A stretch of 64,000 bases of DNA from Streptomyces sp. NBC_01217. Its GTDB lineage: Bacteria; Actinomycetota; Actinomycetes; Streptomycetales; Streptomycetaceae. This document shows positions 44,240-52,936 of the stretch, in pieces. The translations under genes and the position numbers were made by a program. Every line of letters begins with the position of its first letter. The first letter of the stretch is position 1. The stretch lies in assembly GCF_035994185.1 (NCBI RefSeq), contig NZ_CP108538.1:3782001-3846000 (forward strand). The letters run 5' to 3'. The notes below the pieces were generated by a model that made no database searches, was not told the DNA's origin, and was given only the letters and a program-made list of their open reading frames with translations.

Positions 44240-46303
44240 GTGCCCGAACAGCCCGGCGACAGCGCTGCCCGTACGCAGCGGCTGCCCCTGCTGCCCGCCC
44301 ACAACACCGCCCGCTCAGCCCTGACCTGTCGATACCGGTGCGCGGACGCGTGTTCCCACGAGGCGCCCAACCGATCACTGAACCCCTACTTCGGAGACAT
44401 CGCCCGCCAGGCTCTCTCCCGCAGAGGTGCCCTCAAGACCGGCGCGGTACTGACTCTGGCGGCAGCGGCCGGCACAACAGCCCTCACCGAAGCTGCAGCC
44501 ACTCCGCACCCTGGTGGGGGGCATCTCCCCCGCGGTCTGCAATTCGAGCCGGTCCCGCCGAATGCCGCTGACGCCGTCACCGTGCCGCCCGGCTACGCGC
44601 AGCAGGTTGTCATCCGCTGGGGAGACCCGATCCTGTCCGGCGCCCCGCGATTCGACGCCCACCGGCAGACGGCGAGGAACCAGGCCCGCCAGTTCGGCTA
44701 CAACTGCGACTACATGGCGCTCCTCGACCTGCCGCACCGGCACAGGCATCAGCTCCTGGTCGTCAACCACGAGTACACCAACGAAGAGATCATGTTCTTC
44801 GGGTACGACCCCGCCAACCCCACCCGCGAGCAGGTCGAGACGGCCTGGGCGGCACACGGCCTGAGCATCGTGGTCGTCCACGGCGACGACGGCTCCGGAC
44901 GGCTGTGGCCGGTCCCGGGCGACGTCCTCAACCGGCGCGTCACCGCCACCACCCCGATCAGGCTCACCGGCCCGGCCGCGGGCAGCGATCTCCTCAAGAC
45001 GAGCGCCGACCCCACGGGCCGCACGGTCCTGGGCACCCTGAACAACTGCGGCGGCGGGGTCACCCCGTGGGGCACCGTGCTCTCCGGCGAGGAGAACTTC
45101 AACCAGTACTTCGCCAACGCCGCCGCAATCACCGACCCCACAGCCAAGCAGAGGCTCGCCCGCTACGGCCTGCCCACCGGAACCAGTCAGCGCAAGTGGG
45201 AGCGGTTCGACGACCGCTTCGACATCGGCAAGGAGCCGAACGAGCCCAACCGACACGGCTGGATCGTCGAAATCGACCCGTACGACCCTCACTTCACCCC
45301 GCGTAAGCGCACAGCGCTCGGCCGGTTCAAGCACGAGGCCGCCGAGCCCCGGCTGACCGACGACGGCCGTGTGGCTCTCTACATGGGCGACGACGAACGC
45401 TTCGACTACCTCTACAAGTACGTCTCCACCAACAGGTACAAGAAGGGCAACAGCCGCTCGGCACGCGAGCACAACCTGCGCCTCCTCGACGAGGGCACCC
45501 TGTACGTCGCCAAGTTCACCGGCGACAGCCCCGCCGCCGAGATCGACGGAACCGGAAGGCTCCCGGAGGATGGTGTCTTCGACGGAAGTGGCGGCTGGAT
45601 CCCGCTCGCCAGCGGTACGAAATCCTTCGTCCCCGGCATGACAGCGGAGGAGGTATACGTCTATACGCGCCTGGCCGCCGACAAGGCAGGCGCCACCAAG
45701 ATGGACCGTCCCGAGGACGTCGAACCCCACCCGCACAACGGCCGCCTGTACGTCGCCCTCACCAACAACTCCGACCGTGGCAAGGCCGGCAAGGCCGGAC
45801 CGGACGAAGCCAACCCCCGCACAGGCAACAAGCACGGTCACATCCTCGAACTCGACGAGCACCACTCCGACGCGGGTGCCACCTCCTTCCGCTGGCGGCT
45901 CATGCTCGTCTGTGGCGACCCCGCAGACCCGTCGACGTACTTCGCCGGCTACGACAAGTCCGAGGTCAGCCCGATCTCCTGCCCGGACAACATCGCCTTC
46001 GACGAACACGGCAACCTCTGGCTCGCCACCGACGGCAACGCCCTTGGTTCCAACGACGGCCTGTTCGTCGTCCCCGTCAAGGGTCCGCACCGCGGACACG
46101 TCAAGCAGTTCCTGACCGTCCCGAAGTCGGCCGAGACCTGCGGCCCGATCATCACCGAAGAGCGCGTACTCGTCGCTGCCCAGCACCCGGGCGAGGCCGA
46201 CGGCTCAACAGCGGACAAGCCCGCCTCCGCCTGGCCCGACGGGCCCGGCAACATCCCTCGCCCGTCTGTGGTCACCGTGTGGGCCGAGAAGCACCGCGCC
46301 TGA
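44240..46303 (+). CDS. PhoX-like phosphatase (DUF839 family)
   Basis: This 687-residue protein starts at GTG 44240 with GGAGG upstream. A Tat-like signal, LSRRGALKTG (60-68), is followed by a hydrophobic Ala-rich stretch (LTLAAAAGTTAL). It has PhoX/DUF839 motifs: LLVVNHEYTNEE, NNCGGGVTPWGTVLSGEENF, GRFKHEAAEPRL, VALYMGDDERFDYLYKYV, RPEDVEPHPHNGRLYVALTN and CPDNIAFDEHGNLWLATDG. PhoX enzymes are Ca/Fe-dependent secreted alkaline phosphatases that free phosphate from organic esters. It is divergent from pstSCAB through the operator cluster, so release and import are co-regulated. Confidence 0.88.
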   Translation: MPEQPGDSAARTQRLPLLPAHNTARSALTCRYRCADACSHEAPNRSLNPYFGDIARQALSRRGALKTGAVLTLAAAAGTTALTEAAATPHPGGGHLPRGLQFEPVPPNAADAVTVPPGYAQQVVIRWGDPILSGAPRFDAHRQTARNQARQFGYNCDYMALLDLPHRHRHQLLVVNHEYTNEEIMFFGYDPANPTREQVETAWAAHGLSIVVVHGDDGSGRLWPVPGDVLNRRVTATTPIRLTGPAAGSDLLKTSADPTGRTVLGTLNNCGGGVTPWGTVLSGEENFNQYFANAAAITDPTAKQRLARYGLPTGTSQRKWERFDDRFDIGKEPNEPNRHGWIVEIDPYDPHFTPRKRTALGRFKHEAAEPRLTDDGRVALYMGDDERFDYLYKYVSTNRYKKGNSRSAREHNLRLLDEGTLYVAKFTGDSPAAEIDGTGRLPEDGVFDGSGGWIPLASGTKSFVPGMTAEEVYVYTRLAADKAGATKMDRPEDVEPHPHNGRLYVALTNNSDRGKAGKAGPDEANPRTGNKHGHILELDEHHSDAGATSFRWRLMLVCGDPADPSTYFAGYDKSEVSPISCPDNIAFDEHGNLWLATDGNALGSNDGLFVVPVKGPHRGHVKQFLTVPKSAETCGPIITEERVLVAAQHPGEADGSTADKPASAWPDGPGNIPRPSVVTVWAEKHRA

Positions 46304-46429
46304 CTCCCGAAGACTGCACTCGCGCCATCGCAGGCAACCCTCTCGCGGCAGGCATTTACTGGAGAGCCCCCAGGTCAGAGCCCCGCCCCGGCCGCTAGCG
46401 AGCGGCAGGACTTCTCGCACCGACTGCAC

Positions 46430-46796
46430 GGCGCGGGGCATGACCCGCTTGCTGCGGCCGTAAAGAAGGTCGTCGATGAACTCGCGGCGCTCCGCTTCTT
46501 GCCGGCGGACGGCCAAGTGCTGGGCCCGGTCGTAGCCCTCGGCCATGGCATCGATGGTCTGAGCCATCACGGCCAGGGCACTGTCGGCTGTCGCGGGCGG
46601 GCCAGGCCGAACGGGTGAGCTGAAGGTGCTGCGCGACGATCTCGCGCAGTGGGGTCCCGTCTGCGGCTGCCTGTTCTCCGAAGGCACGCAGGTTGTCGAG
46701 TTCGGTGCGGGTGAGGCGCCGGCCGGTGGTCGCTGCATCGGCCAGGAGGGCGGTGTAGCCGGTGCAGTGGTCGGAGTGTGCGGCGGGGAGGTTCAC
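46430..46796 (-). pseudogene. PucR/CdaR-like regulator, frameshifted N-terminal fragment
   Basis: GTG 46796 overlaps the STAS-gene stop. The frame reads YTALLADAATTGRRLTRTEL and EIVAQHLQLTRSAWP, then near 46605 the homology moves to another frame (ALAVMAQTIDAMAEGYDRAQ, EAERREFIDDLLYGRS). Family homology ends near 46440, where a GAF/HTH region would be expected. There is therefore one frameshift plus loss of the C-terminal majority. Confidence 0.65.
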
Positions 46797-47305
46797 CGGC
46801 GGTCCTCGTGGCCGGGCTGGCCGGGGACGTCGGCGTAGCGAAAGAACCGGTCAAGGCCCTTGCCGTGCAGAGTCGTGCGGGTCTGCCGGTTGGCACCGCT
46901 GACGAGGACCGGGATGCCTTGTTCGCCGGCTGTGCGCAGGGCTGTGAAGAGGGCCTGGATGCTGTCCTTGCCGAGTGAGCTGACGTTGGCCAGGTCGATC
47001 TCCAGGACGCTGGGGGGTGGGTCGAGTGCCTCGGTTAGGCGGCGGGTCGCGTTCTCGGCGCTCGTTGCGGTGAGGTCACCTTTCAGGCGCACGACGGCGC
47101 GTCCCCCGCCAAAGCGGAGGCCCGGGCGGACGTGCCCTGTGGCGGGCCGCACTCCGCGCAGGGCCAGGCGAAGTGCTGTGGCCGCGGCGATCAGGCAGGT
47201 GATCTGGAGCCAGTACGGGTCGGCGACCACTCCGGTCCAGACGGCGGCGCCGGTCCACGCCAGCCAGACGGTCGTGGTCAGCGCCTTCTTCCGGCGGGCG
47301 TTCAT
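46793..47305 (-). CDS. Membrane-anchored STAS-domain protein
   Basis: This 170-residue protein has two N-terminal membrane helices (TTVWLAWTGAAVWTGVVA, LQITCLIAAATALRLAL) followed by a STAS domain (VVRLKGDLTATSAENATRRL, SVLEIDLANVSSLGKDSIQALFTALR) with Ser at the position phosphorylated in anti-anti-sigma factors. It overlaps nhaA and the regulator fragment by 4 bp each, forming an nhaA-stas-regulator operon. The partner anti-sigma factor is not in the operon. Confidence 0.75.
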   Translation of the reverse strand: MNARRKKALTTTVWLAWTGAAVWTGVVADPYWLQITCLIAAATALRLALRGVRPATGHVRPGLRFGGGRAVVRLKGDLTATSAENATRRLTEALDPPPSVLEIDLANVSSLGKDSIQALFTALRTAGEQGIPVLVSGANRQTRTTLHGKGLDRFFRYADVPGQPGHEDRR

Positions 47306-48627
47306 GCCGCGCCTCGCCCACCGTGCTGGTAGATGTCGGGGATACCGTCCCCGTCGTCGTCGCGGTCTTCCTCCTCACACAGCCGCCGGTAGACGCGGTC
47401 GCGGCCTTTGAGAAGGACGGCGGCGAGCACAGCCGCGATTACGGATCCGGTCAGGACAGCTGCCTTGACATGGGCGGCCTCTGCCGGATCCGGGAAGGCG
47501 AGTTCACCGATCAGGAGCGCGACGGTGAACCCGATACCGGCGAGGACAGCCAAGGCGAAGACATCGGCCCAGGCCAGATCCGGATTCAGCCGGGCCCGAG
47601 TGAACCGCGCCGTCAGATAGGTTCCGGCAAAGATCCCGACACTCTTGCCGATAACGAGTCCGGCCACCACACCCAGAGGCTCAGGCCGTGCAAACACCGC
47701 GCCGATGGATGCCGGGGACACGCTCACACCGGCCGCGAACAGAGCGAAGAGCGGGACGGCCACCCCGGCGGAGAACGGGCGCAACAGGTGTGCCGTCCGG
47801 TCCCCGGCCGACATAACTTCCAGCCCTGGCTGCCTGCCTTGGGGTGCTGGGGTGTCCGACTTGGTGCGCAGGATCAGTCCCATGGCGACGCCGGCGACGG
47901 TGGCGTGGACACCGCCGTTGTACATCAGCGCCCAGATCAGCACGCCCAGGGGCGCATACCACCACCAGCCGCGGACCCGTCTGCGCTGCAGCACGTAGAA
48001 CAGCATCAGACCGCCGACGGCGCCGGCGAGTGCGAGGAAGTTGAGGTTGCTGGTGAAGAACACCGCGATAATCAGGATCGCGCCGAGGTCATCAACCACC
48101 GCCAGGGTCAGCAGGAACGCGCGCAGAGCGGTGGGAAGGCTCGTGCTGAGGACAGCGAGGACAGCCAGTGCGAACGCAATGTCGGTGGCCATCGGCACCG
48201 CCCACCCCGACAGCGAACCACCCCCCGCGGCCGCGATGACCGCGTAGAGGGCGGCCGGGACAGCCATGCCACACACCGCGGCAACTACCGGCAACGCTGC
48301 GGCCGCCGGTGTCCGCAGCTCACCGACGACCAGTTCACGCTTCAGCTCGATCCCCGCGACCAGGAAGAAGACGGTCAGCAACCCGTCCGAGGCCCAGTGC
48401 CCCACCGACAGATCCACTCCCAGCGCCCGAATCCCGAAGTGGGTCTCACGCACGGTTTCGTAAGCGCCACTCCAAGGAGAGTTCGCCCAGATCAGGGCAA
48501 TCAAAGCAGCCGCAAGGAGGACCAGACCGCCGACGGTCTCCGTCCGTAGCGCTCCAGAGATCGCTCGGCGTTCACCCCAGGGCAGGAGCGAGAGGAACGC
48601 GGAGCGCTGACGTGGTGCGCCAGTCAT
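47302..48627 (-). CDS. nhaA: Na+/H+ antiporter NhaA
   Basis: This 441-residue protein has about 12 membrane helices and NhaA signatures: LVAGIELKRELVVGEL, PMATDIAFALAVLAVL and TLAVVDDLGAILIIAVFF, whose adjacent Asp pair carries the ions. A charged C-terminal tail (EEEDRDDDGDGIPDIYQH) resembles a calcium-binding Asp motif. It exchanges Na+ for H+ to control pH and sodium. It is first in its operon. Confidence 0.93.
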   Translation of the reverse strand: MTGAPRQRSAFLSLLPWGERRAISGALRTETVGGLVLLAAALIALIWANSPWSGAYETVRETHFGIRALGVDLSVGHWASDGLLTVFFLVAGIELKRELVVGELRTPAAAALPVVAAVCGMAVPAALYAVIAAAGGGSLSGWAVPMATDIAFALAVLAVLSTSLPTALRAFLLTLAVVDDLGAILIIAVFFTSNLNFLALAGAVGGLMLFYVLQRRRVRGWWWYAPLGVLIWALMYNGGVHATVAGVAMGLILRTKSDTPAPQGRQPGLEVMSAGDRTAHLLRPFSAGVAVPLFALFAAGVSVSPASIGAVFARPEPLGVVAGLVIGKSVGIFAGTYLTARFTRARLNPDLAWADVFALAVLAGIGFTVALLIGELAFPDPAEAAHVKAAVLTGSVIAAVLAAVLLKGRDRVYRRLCEEEDRDDDGDGIPDIYQHGGRGAA

Positions 48628-48780
48628 CAGGGGTGTCCTCCGGGTTGCTGTCGTGATCGGGAGTCATTTGTCCCCTGACCGCCGACCAGGCTTCCCGGCA
48701 CACCAGCGCGATTCTTAACGCGTTACTCACACCCTACCCAGCACCGCCCGCCCCCACAGGTCCGTGCGGCAAGGCCCGCA

Positions 48781-48887
48781 CCATCCGGGGCGCCGCCCCG
48801 GCGTGACGACGCCGCGTCAGGGACGCACAGTCGTCCATCCGGGGCGCCGCCCCGGCGTGACGACGCCGCGTCAGGGACGCACAGTCG
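48781..48887. repeat. 54-bp tandem direct duplication at the merR 3' end
   Basis: Positions 48781-48834 and 48835-48887 are identical over at least 53 bp. Each copy holds a GGGGCGCCGCCCC hairpin and the sequence of the last codons and stop of merR, so the second (distal) copy lies after the functional stop. It is a recent slippage or duplication and probably doubles the merR terminator hairpin. Confidence 0.85.
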
Positions 48888-49284
48888 GCACGGTCTGCTC
48901 CAGGCGGGAGCGGAGGGTGGCGGCGAAGTCCTCGGCTCGGGACAACTGGACGCGGAGCTTGTCGACCTGCTCGTTGGCGGCCCGCTCGTACTCGTGCACG
49001 CGGCCCAGCAGAGCCTCGCGCTCACCGGCGTCGAGTGCGTCCTCGCCATCGAGGCGGTCGGTGGCCTCCAGCAGCTCGCGCATCTGGTCCAGAGTGAAGC
49101 CGAGCGGCTTCATGCGGCGGATGACCATGAGCCGCTGTACGTCGGCCTCAGTGTAGAGACGGAATCCACCCTGGGAGCGTGCGGAGGGGATGACTAGGCC
49201 GGTCTCCTCATAATGCCGGATGGTGCGCAGGGACAGCTCCGTCCGCGTGGCGACTTCGCCGATCTGCATGTGCTTGTCTTCCAC
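48871..49284 (-). CDS. MerR-family regulator
   Basis: This 137-residue protein has MQIGEVATRTELSLRTIRHYEETGLVIPSARSQGGFRLYTEADVQRL (winged HTH) and a C-terminal coiled coil (residues 70-125). It has no Cys, so it is not a thiol-ligand metal sensor. GTG 49284 (VEDKHMQIGEV) is preferred; ATG 49269 is possible. It is divergent from the sulP gene and likely acts at the TAACGTTA palindrome between them. Confidence 0.85.
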   Translation of the reverse strand: MEDKHMQIGEVATRTELSLRTIRHYEETGLVIPSARSQGGFRLYTEADVQRLMVIRRMKPLGFTLDQMRELLEATDRLDGEDALDAGEREALLGRVHEYERAANEQVDKLRVQLSRAEDFAATLRSRLEQTVPTVRP

Positions 49285-49348
49285 GCCTGTGGTCCTGGCC
49301 CTTCTCGTCGTGGTCGGCCGCGTCCGAGCGACCTCAACCATCCCTACT

Positions 49349-49358
49349 CTAACGTTAG
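49349..49358. promoter_or_regulatory. Palindrome in the merR/sulP intergenic region
   Basis: The perfect 10-bp palindrome CTAACGTTAG sits in a broader near-symmetric CCCTACTCTAACGTTAGGGTA segment, 65 bp upstream of merR. It is likely the MerR operator and part of the merR promoter. Confidence 0.55.
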
Positions 49359-49701
49359 GGTACAGTTGCATTCGACGAGGGCGGCCCCGCTGCCCCGCAC
49401 TGCCGTGTCGGGGCCGATGGCGCCCCCGGCGAAGATCCGATTCCTGCAGGAGAGAGCGTGCGCGAGCTCATGACGCCCATCGCCGCCGCCTGCCCGCCGT
49501 GACGCTTCGCCTCGGAACGTGAGTCCGGCCGTGCCTTCGCACAGCCCTTGCTCCGTCCCCTTCTTACTTCCGGCCCACACTTGGTGGGCCGCCCGCGGGA
49601 TGTCAAGCCCGGCACTTCCGCGTCCTCCCGCACACCCGAGCCTCCCAGGAACGGGGCGTGCCCGCGCACGACAGGTTCTTTCCCTCTTGTCTTCTTCCGT
49701 T

Positions 49702-51189
49702 GTGTCTCCCGCCGCGCGGCTGCGCGGCATGCGCCCTGACTGGCTGAACAACCCGAAGGTCTGGCGTACCGAGGTCCTCGCGGGCCTGGTCGTCGCCCTC
49801 GCACTGATCCCCGAGGCGATCTCGTTCTCCATCATTGCCGGAGTGGACCCGGCGGTCGGTCTGTTCGCCTCGTTCACAATGGCTGTGACCATCTCGATCG
49901 TCGGCGGCCGCCGGGCGATGATCTCCGCGGCGACCGGCGCCGTCGCGCTGGTGATCGCGCCCCTGAACCGTGAGCACGGCTTCGGGTATCTCGTCGCGGC
50001 CGTGATCCTGGCCGGCCTCTTCCAGATCGTCCTCGGTGCACTCGGCGTCGCCAAGCTGATGCGATTCGTGCCCCGCAGCGTGATGGTCGGGTTCGTCAAC
50101 TCTCTCGCGATCCTCATCTTCATGGCCCAGGTCCCCGAGATGCACGACGTTCCGTGGGCCGTATATCCGCTGATCATCGGCGGCCTGGCGCTCATGGTGT
50201 TCTTCCCGAAGGTCACCAAGGTGATCCCGGCCCCGCTCGTCTCCATCGTCATCCTCACCGTGATCACTCTTGCCGCGGGGATCGCGGTGCCGACCGTCGG
50301 CGACAAGGGCGACCTGCCCTCCTCCCTGCCGGTACCCGGCCTGCCGGACGTGCCCTTCACCATGGACACCCTGACCACCATTGCCCCCTACGCCCTCGCC
50401 ATGGCGCTGGTCGGCCTCATGGAGTCGCTCATGACCGCCAAACTGGTCGACGACATCACCGACACCCACTCCTCCAAGACCCGCGAATCCATCGGCCAGG
50501 GCATCGCCAACATCCTCACCGGCTTCTTCGGCGGCATGGGTGGCTGCGCCATGATCGGCCAGACGATGATCAACGTGAAGGTTTCCGGCGCCCGCACCCG
50601 CCTCTCCACTTTTTTCGCCGGCGCGTTCCTGATGGTGCTGTGCATCGTCTTCGGCCCGGTCGTCTCCGACATCCCCATGGCGGCCCTGGTCGCCGTCATG
50701 GTGATGGTGTCCTGCGCGACTTTCGACTGGCACTCCATCGCCCCCAAGACCCTCAAGCGAATGCCCGCCGGTGAGATCGCCGTCATGGTCATCACCGTGA
50801 TCTGCGTGGTCGCCACCAGTAACCTCGCCATCGGCGTCGTCATCGGCTCCATTACCGCCATGGTCATCTTCGCCAAGCGCGTTGCCCACCTCGCCGACGT
50901 CACCGCCGTCACCGACCCCGACGGCAGCACAGTCGTCTACTCCGTGACCGGCGAACTCTTCTTCGCCTCATCCAACGACCTCGTCGGCCAGTTCGACTAC
51001 GCGGGCGACCCGAAGAAGATCGTCATCGACCTCTCCGCCGCACACATCTGGGACGCCTCCTCGGTAGCTGCCCTGGACGCCATCGAGGCCAAATACGCCC
51101 AGCGCGGCAAGACGGTGGAGATCATCGGCCTGAACGACCCCAGCGCCGACCTGCACGGCAAGCTCACCGGCGAACTCACCAGCCACTGA
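49702..51189 (+). CDS. SulP-family anion transporter with STAS domain
   Basis: This protein of about 495 residues has an SLC26/SulP membrane domain (EVLAGLVVALALIPEAISFSIIAGVDPAVGLFASF, RRAMISAATGAVALVIAP, GFFGGMGGCAMIGQTMINVKVSGARTRLSTFFAG) and a C-terminal STAS domain (VYSVTGELFFASSNDLVGQF, IDLSAAHIWDASSVAALDAIE). Sulfate or bicarbonate is the usual substrate; sulfate uptake would support thiol synthesis in an arsenic island, but that is inference. The start is uncertain: GTG 49702 or ATG 49729, both without a strong ribosome site. The open frame further 5' has no coding look. Confidence 0.85.
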   Translation: MSPAARLRGMRPDWLNNPKVWRTEVLAGLVVALALIPEAISFSIIAGVDPAVGLFASFTMAVTISIVGGRRAMISAATGAVALVIAPLNREHGFGYLVAAVILAGLFQIVLGALGVAKLMRFVPRSVMVGFVNSLAILIFMAQVPEMHDVPWAVYPLIIGGLALMVFFPKVTKVIPAPLVSIVILTVITLAAGIAVPTVGDKGDLPSSLPVPGLPDVPFTMDTLTTIAPYALAMALVGLMESLMTAKLVDDITDTHSSKTRESIGQGIANILTGFFGGMGGCAMIGQTMINVKVSGARTRLSTFFAGAFLMVLCIVFGPVVSDIPMAALVAVMVMVSCATFDWHSIAPKTLKRMPAGEIAVMVITVICVVATSNLAIGVVIGSITAMVIFAKRVAHLADVTAVTDPDGSTVVYSVTGELFFASSNDLVGQFDYAGDPKKIVIDLSAAHIWDASSVAALDAIEAKYAQRGKTVEIIGLNDPSADLHGKLTGELTSH

Positions 51190-51363
51190 CCCCAGCCCCG
51201 GGAAGCACGAAGCGCCTCTTTCGACTTCTACTGATCCTCGCTGGCGGTCTTCGGCCTTCTCGCTACGGGTCTCCCACTCGACAGAAGAGCCGACCTCGCT
51301 TGCATCGCAACCGGCATCGCCGCCGACACCTGAAGTTCCACCCTGATCGTGGACAGCGGTTGC

Positions 51364-52266
51364 TTACGCTGCGGGGGTGAAGTCTTGTTGCAGCCTGGCT
51401 CGGGTTTCGAGTGGGGTGAGGTACCCGAACTCGGGGTGTTTGCGGAGCCTGGTGCGGTTGTACTCGACCTCGATGAAGCGGAAGACGTCGGCGCGGGCCG
51501 CTTCGCGGCTCTCCCAGACCGTGGTGCCGATCTTCGCTTTCAGCAGTCCGAAAAAGCTCTCGGCTGCGGCATTATCATAACATATACCGGTTCGCCCCAT
51601 GCTCTGCCTCAGGTTCAACTTCCTTATTTCACGGCGGAATTCGCTGCTCGTGTACTCGCTGCCGCGATCGGTGTGCATGATGCAGTCAGGCTGCAGGCCG
51701 CCGAGGGCCGCAGCCATCCGCAGTGCGTCGGTGACCAGCCCGGCGCGGTGATGGTCGGCCATCGCGTACCCGATCACCTCGCGTGTCGCCAGGTCGATGA
51801 CCGTCGCCAGATACCACCAGCCCTCGATCGTCGGCAGGTACGTGATGTCCCCGACAAGCTTCGTGCCGGGTACGGCCGCGGTGAAGTCGCGGCCGATCAG
51901 GTCCGGGGCCGGGGCGGCCCTGGTGTCCTGCTTCGTCAGATGGCGGCGCTTGCGGCGGGTGACGCCACGGATGTCACGCTCGCGCATGATCCGCCCGACC
52001 TTCTTCCGGCTGATCGCACGGCCCCCTCGCCGCAGCGCGGCGTGGACGCGCGGGGCACCGTACGCGCCGCGCGAAGCGGCGTTAATCTCCCCTATCTCCT
52101 CCGCGAGTTCGTCCTCCACACGCCGACGCCCGGCGACCGCCGGCCGAGCGGCGAGCCAGGAGCAGCAGGTGGAGCGGCTCACGCCCGCGACCCGGCACAG
52201 CAGACTGACGCTGTAGCCGCCGGGGTTGTCCTCGGCGGCCTTCTCCGCGTCGATGAAGCGGCACAA
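51364..52266 (-). CDS. IS3-family transposase OrfB (catalytic part)
   Basis: About 300 codons contain the rve integrase core: GDITYLPTIEGWWYLATVID (first Asp), IMHTDRGSEYTSSEF (second Asp) and YDNAAAESFFGLLK (Glu), with an N-terminal HTH_21-type region (SRGAYGAPRVHAAL). The only start in frame is a weak TTG at 52266. The product is therefore expected mainly as an OrfAB fusion made by -1 frameshifting. Confidence 0.9.
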   Translation of the reverse strand: MCRFIDAEKAAEDNPGGYSVSLLCRVAGVSRSTCCSWLAARPAVAGRRRVEDELAEEIGEINAASRGAYGAPRVHAALRRGGRAISRKKVGRIMRERDIRGVTRRKRRHLTKQDTRAAPAPDLIGRDFTAAVPGTKLVGDITYLPTIEGWWYLATVIDLATREVIGYAMADHHRAGLVTDALRMAAALGGLQPDCIMHTDRGSEYTSSEFRREIRKLNLRQSMGRTGICYDNAAAESFFGLLKAKIGTTVWESREAARADVFRFIEVEYNRTRLRKHPEFGYLTPLETRARLQQDFTPAA

Positions 52267-52271
52267 TTGGC

Positions 52272-52577
52272 CTACTTCATCGTGTCCTTCGCGAAGAAGG
52301 CCAGACCTTTTTTCAAGATGTCGATCGTCTGCTGCTGTTCCCGGTTCTCCCGCCGCAGCCGCCGCAGTTCTTCCTTCTCGTCGCTGGTCAGAGCACCCTC
52401 GGGGCCCTGGCCCCGGTCGGCCTTGGCCTGCTTGACCCAGCCACGCAGACTCTCGGGGCTCACTCCGAGGTCCCGGGCGACCTCGGTAACGGTCTTGCCG
52501 GAGGCCAGCGCCAGCTCCACGGCATCGCGCTTGAACTCGGCGGTATACCGCTTGCTCATGCTGCTCTTGCTACTCAC
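52272..52577 (-). CDS. IS3-family transposase OrfA (HTH part) with frameshift site
   Basis: This 101-residue protein has RYTAEFKRDAVELALASGKTVTEVARDLGVSPESLRGWVKQ (HTH) and a leucine-zipper end (LRRLRRENREQQQTIDILKKGLAFF). A slippery A6G (complement of 52308-52313) near the 3' end lets ribosomes slip -1 into the orfB frame, where translation continues GHDEVGQLCRFIDAEK without a stop. This matches the usual IS3 expression mechanism. Confidence 0.9.
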   Translation of the reverse strand: MSSKSSMSKRYTAEFKRDAVELALASGKTVTEVARDLGVSPESLRGWVKQAKADRGQGPEGALTSDEKEELRRLRRENREQQQTIDILKKGLAFFAKDTMK

Positions 52578-52631
52578 TACCTGGACTGCTTCCTCCGGGA
52601 CCCATCCGTCCCAGTCAACGGTGGAACTTCA

Positions 52632-52800
52632 CCGGGCGCTTCCTCCTCCAGCATGGCCCGCACGGGCGTGATACCCGCACCCCCGGCGATCAGCAGGGTG
52701 CCGGGCCGGGTCCGGAGCAGCGAGGTGAACGCCCCGTACGGTCCCTCGACGAAGGCGCGGCTGCCGACCGGGACGTTCCGCAGGCCGACGCCGGTTCCTC
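52632..52800 (-). pseudogene. Fragment of an FNR-type oxidoreductase
   Basis: The minus strand encodes NVPVGSRAFVEGPYGAFTSL and LLIAGGAGITPVRAMLEEE, the flavin/NAD(P)-binding region of a ferredoxin-NADP-reductase-like domain. It has no start, and it is cut by the IS3 end at 52632 on its C-terminal side. About 50 codons remain. The gene's remainder is not in the window. Confidence 0.75.
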
Positions 52801-52936
52801 ACTTGTCGTGGGCTCACTGGTCGGATGCCGGCCGACGGGGAGGGGTGTGAGCGAGATCAGCGTGCCGGACGGACGGCAGACAGTACGCTGACTCCAACGG
52901 GATCGGGCCCGCAGCACAGTGTCCGGGAGGTGCTTC

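Larger units (their letters stand above)
51331..52631 (-). mobile_element. IS3-family insertion sequence (about 1301 bp)
   Basis: The terminal inverted repeats begin TGAAGTTCCACC at both ends (51331 inward and 52631 inward). Two overlapping frames (orfA, orfB) are joined by an A6G slippery site. The flanking trinucleotides (ACC left, CCG right) do not match, so no 3-bp target duplication is visible. One side may have been rearranged. Confidence 0.88.

Noticed and set aside
47323..48549. 408-codon antisense frame in nhaA
   Set aside because: Charged low-complexity shadow of the NhaA membrane helices.
48781..48887. CRISPR array
   Set aside because: Only two directly abutting copies without spacers, carrying a gene's stop codon; a tandem duplication. 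No other repeat-spacer pattern was seen in the window.
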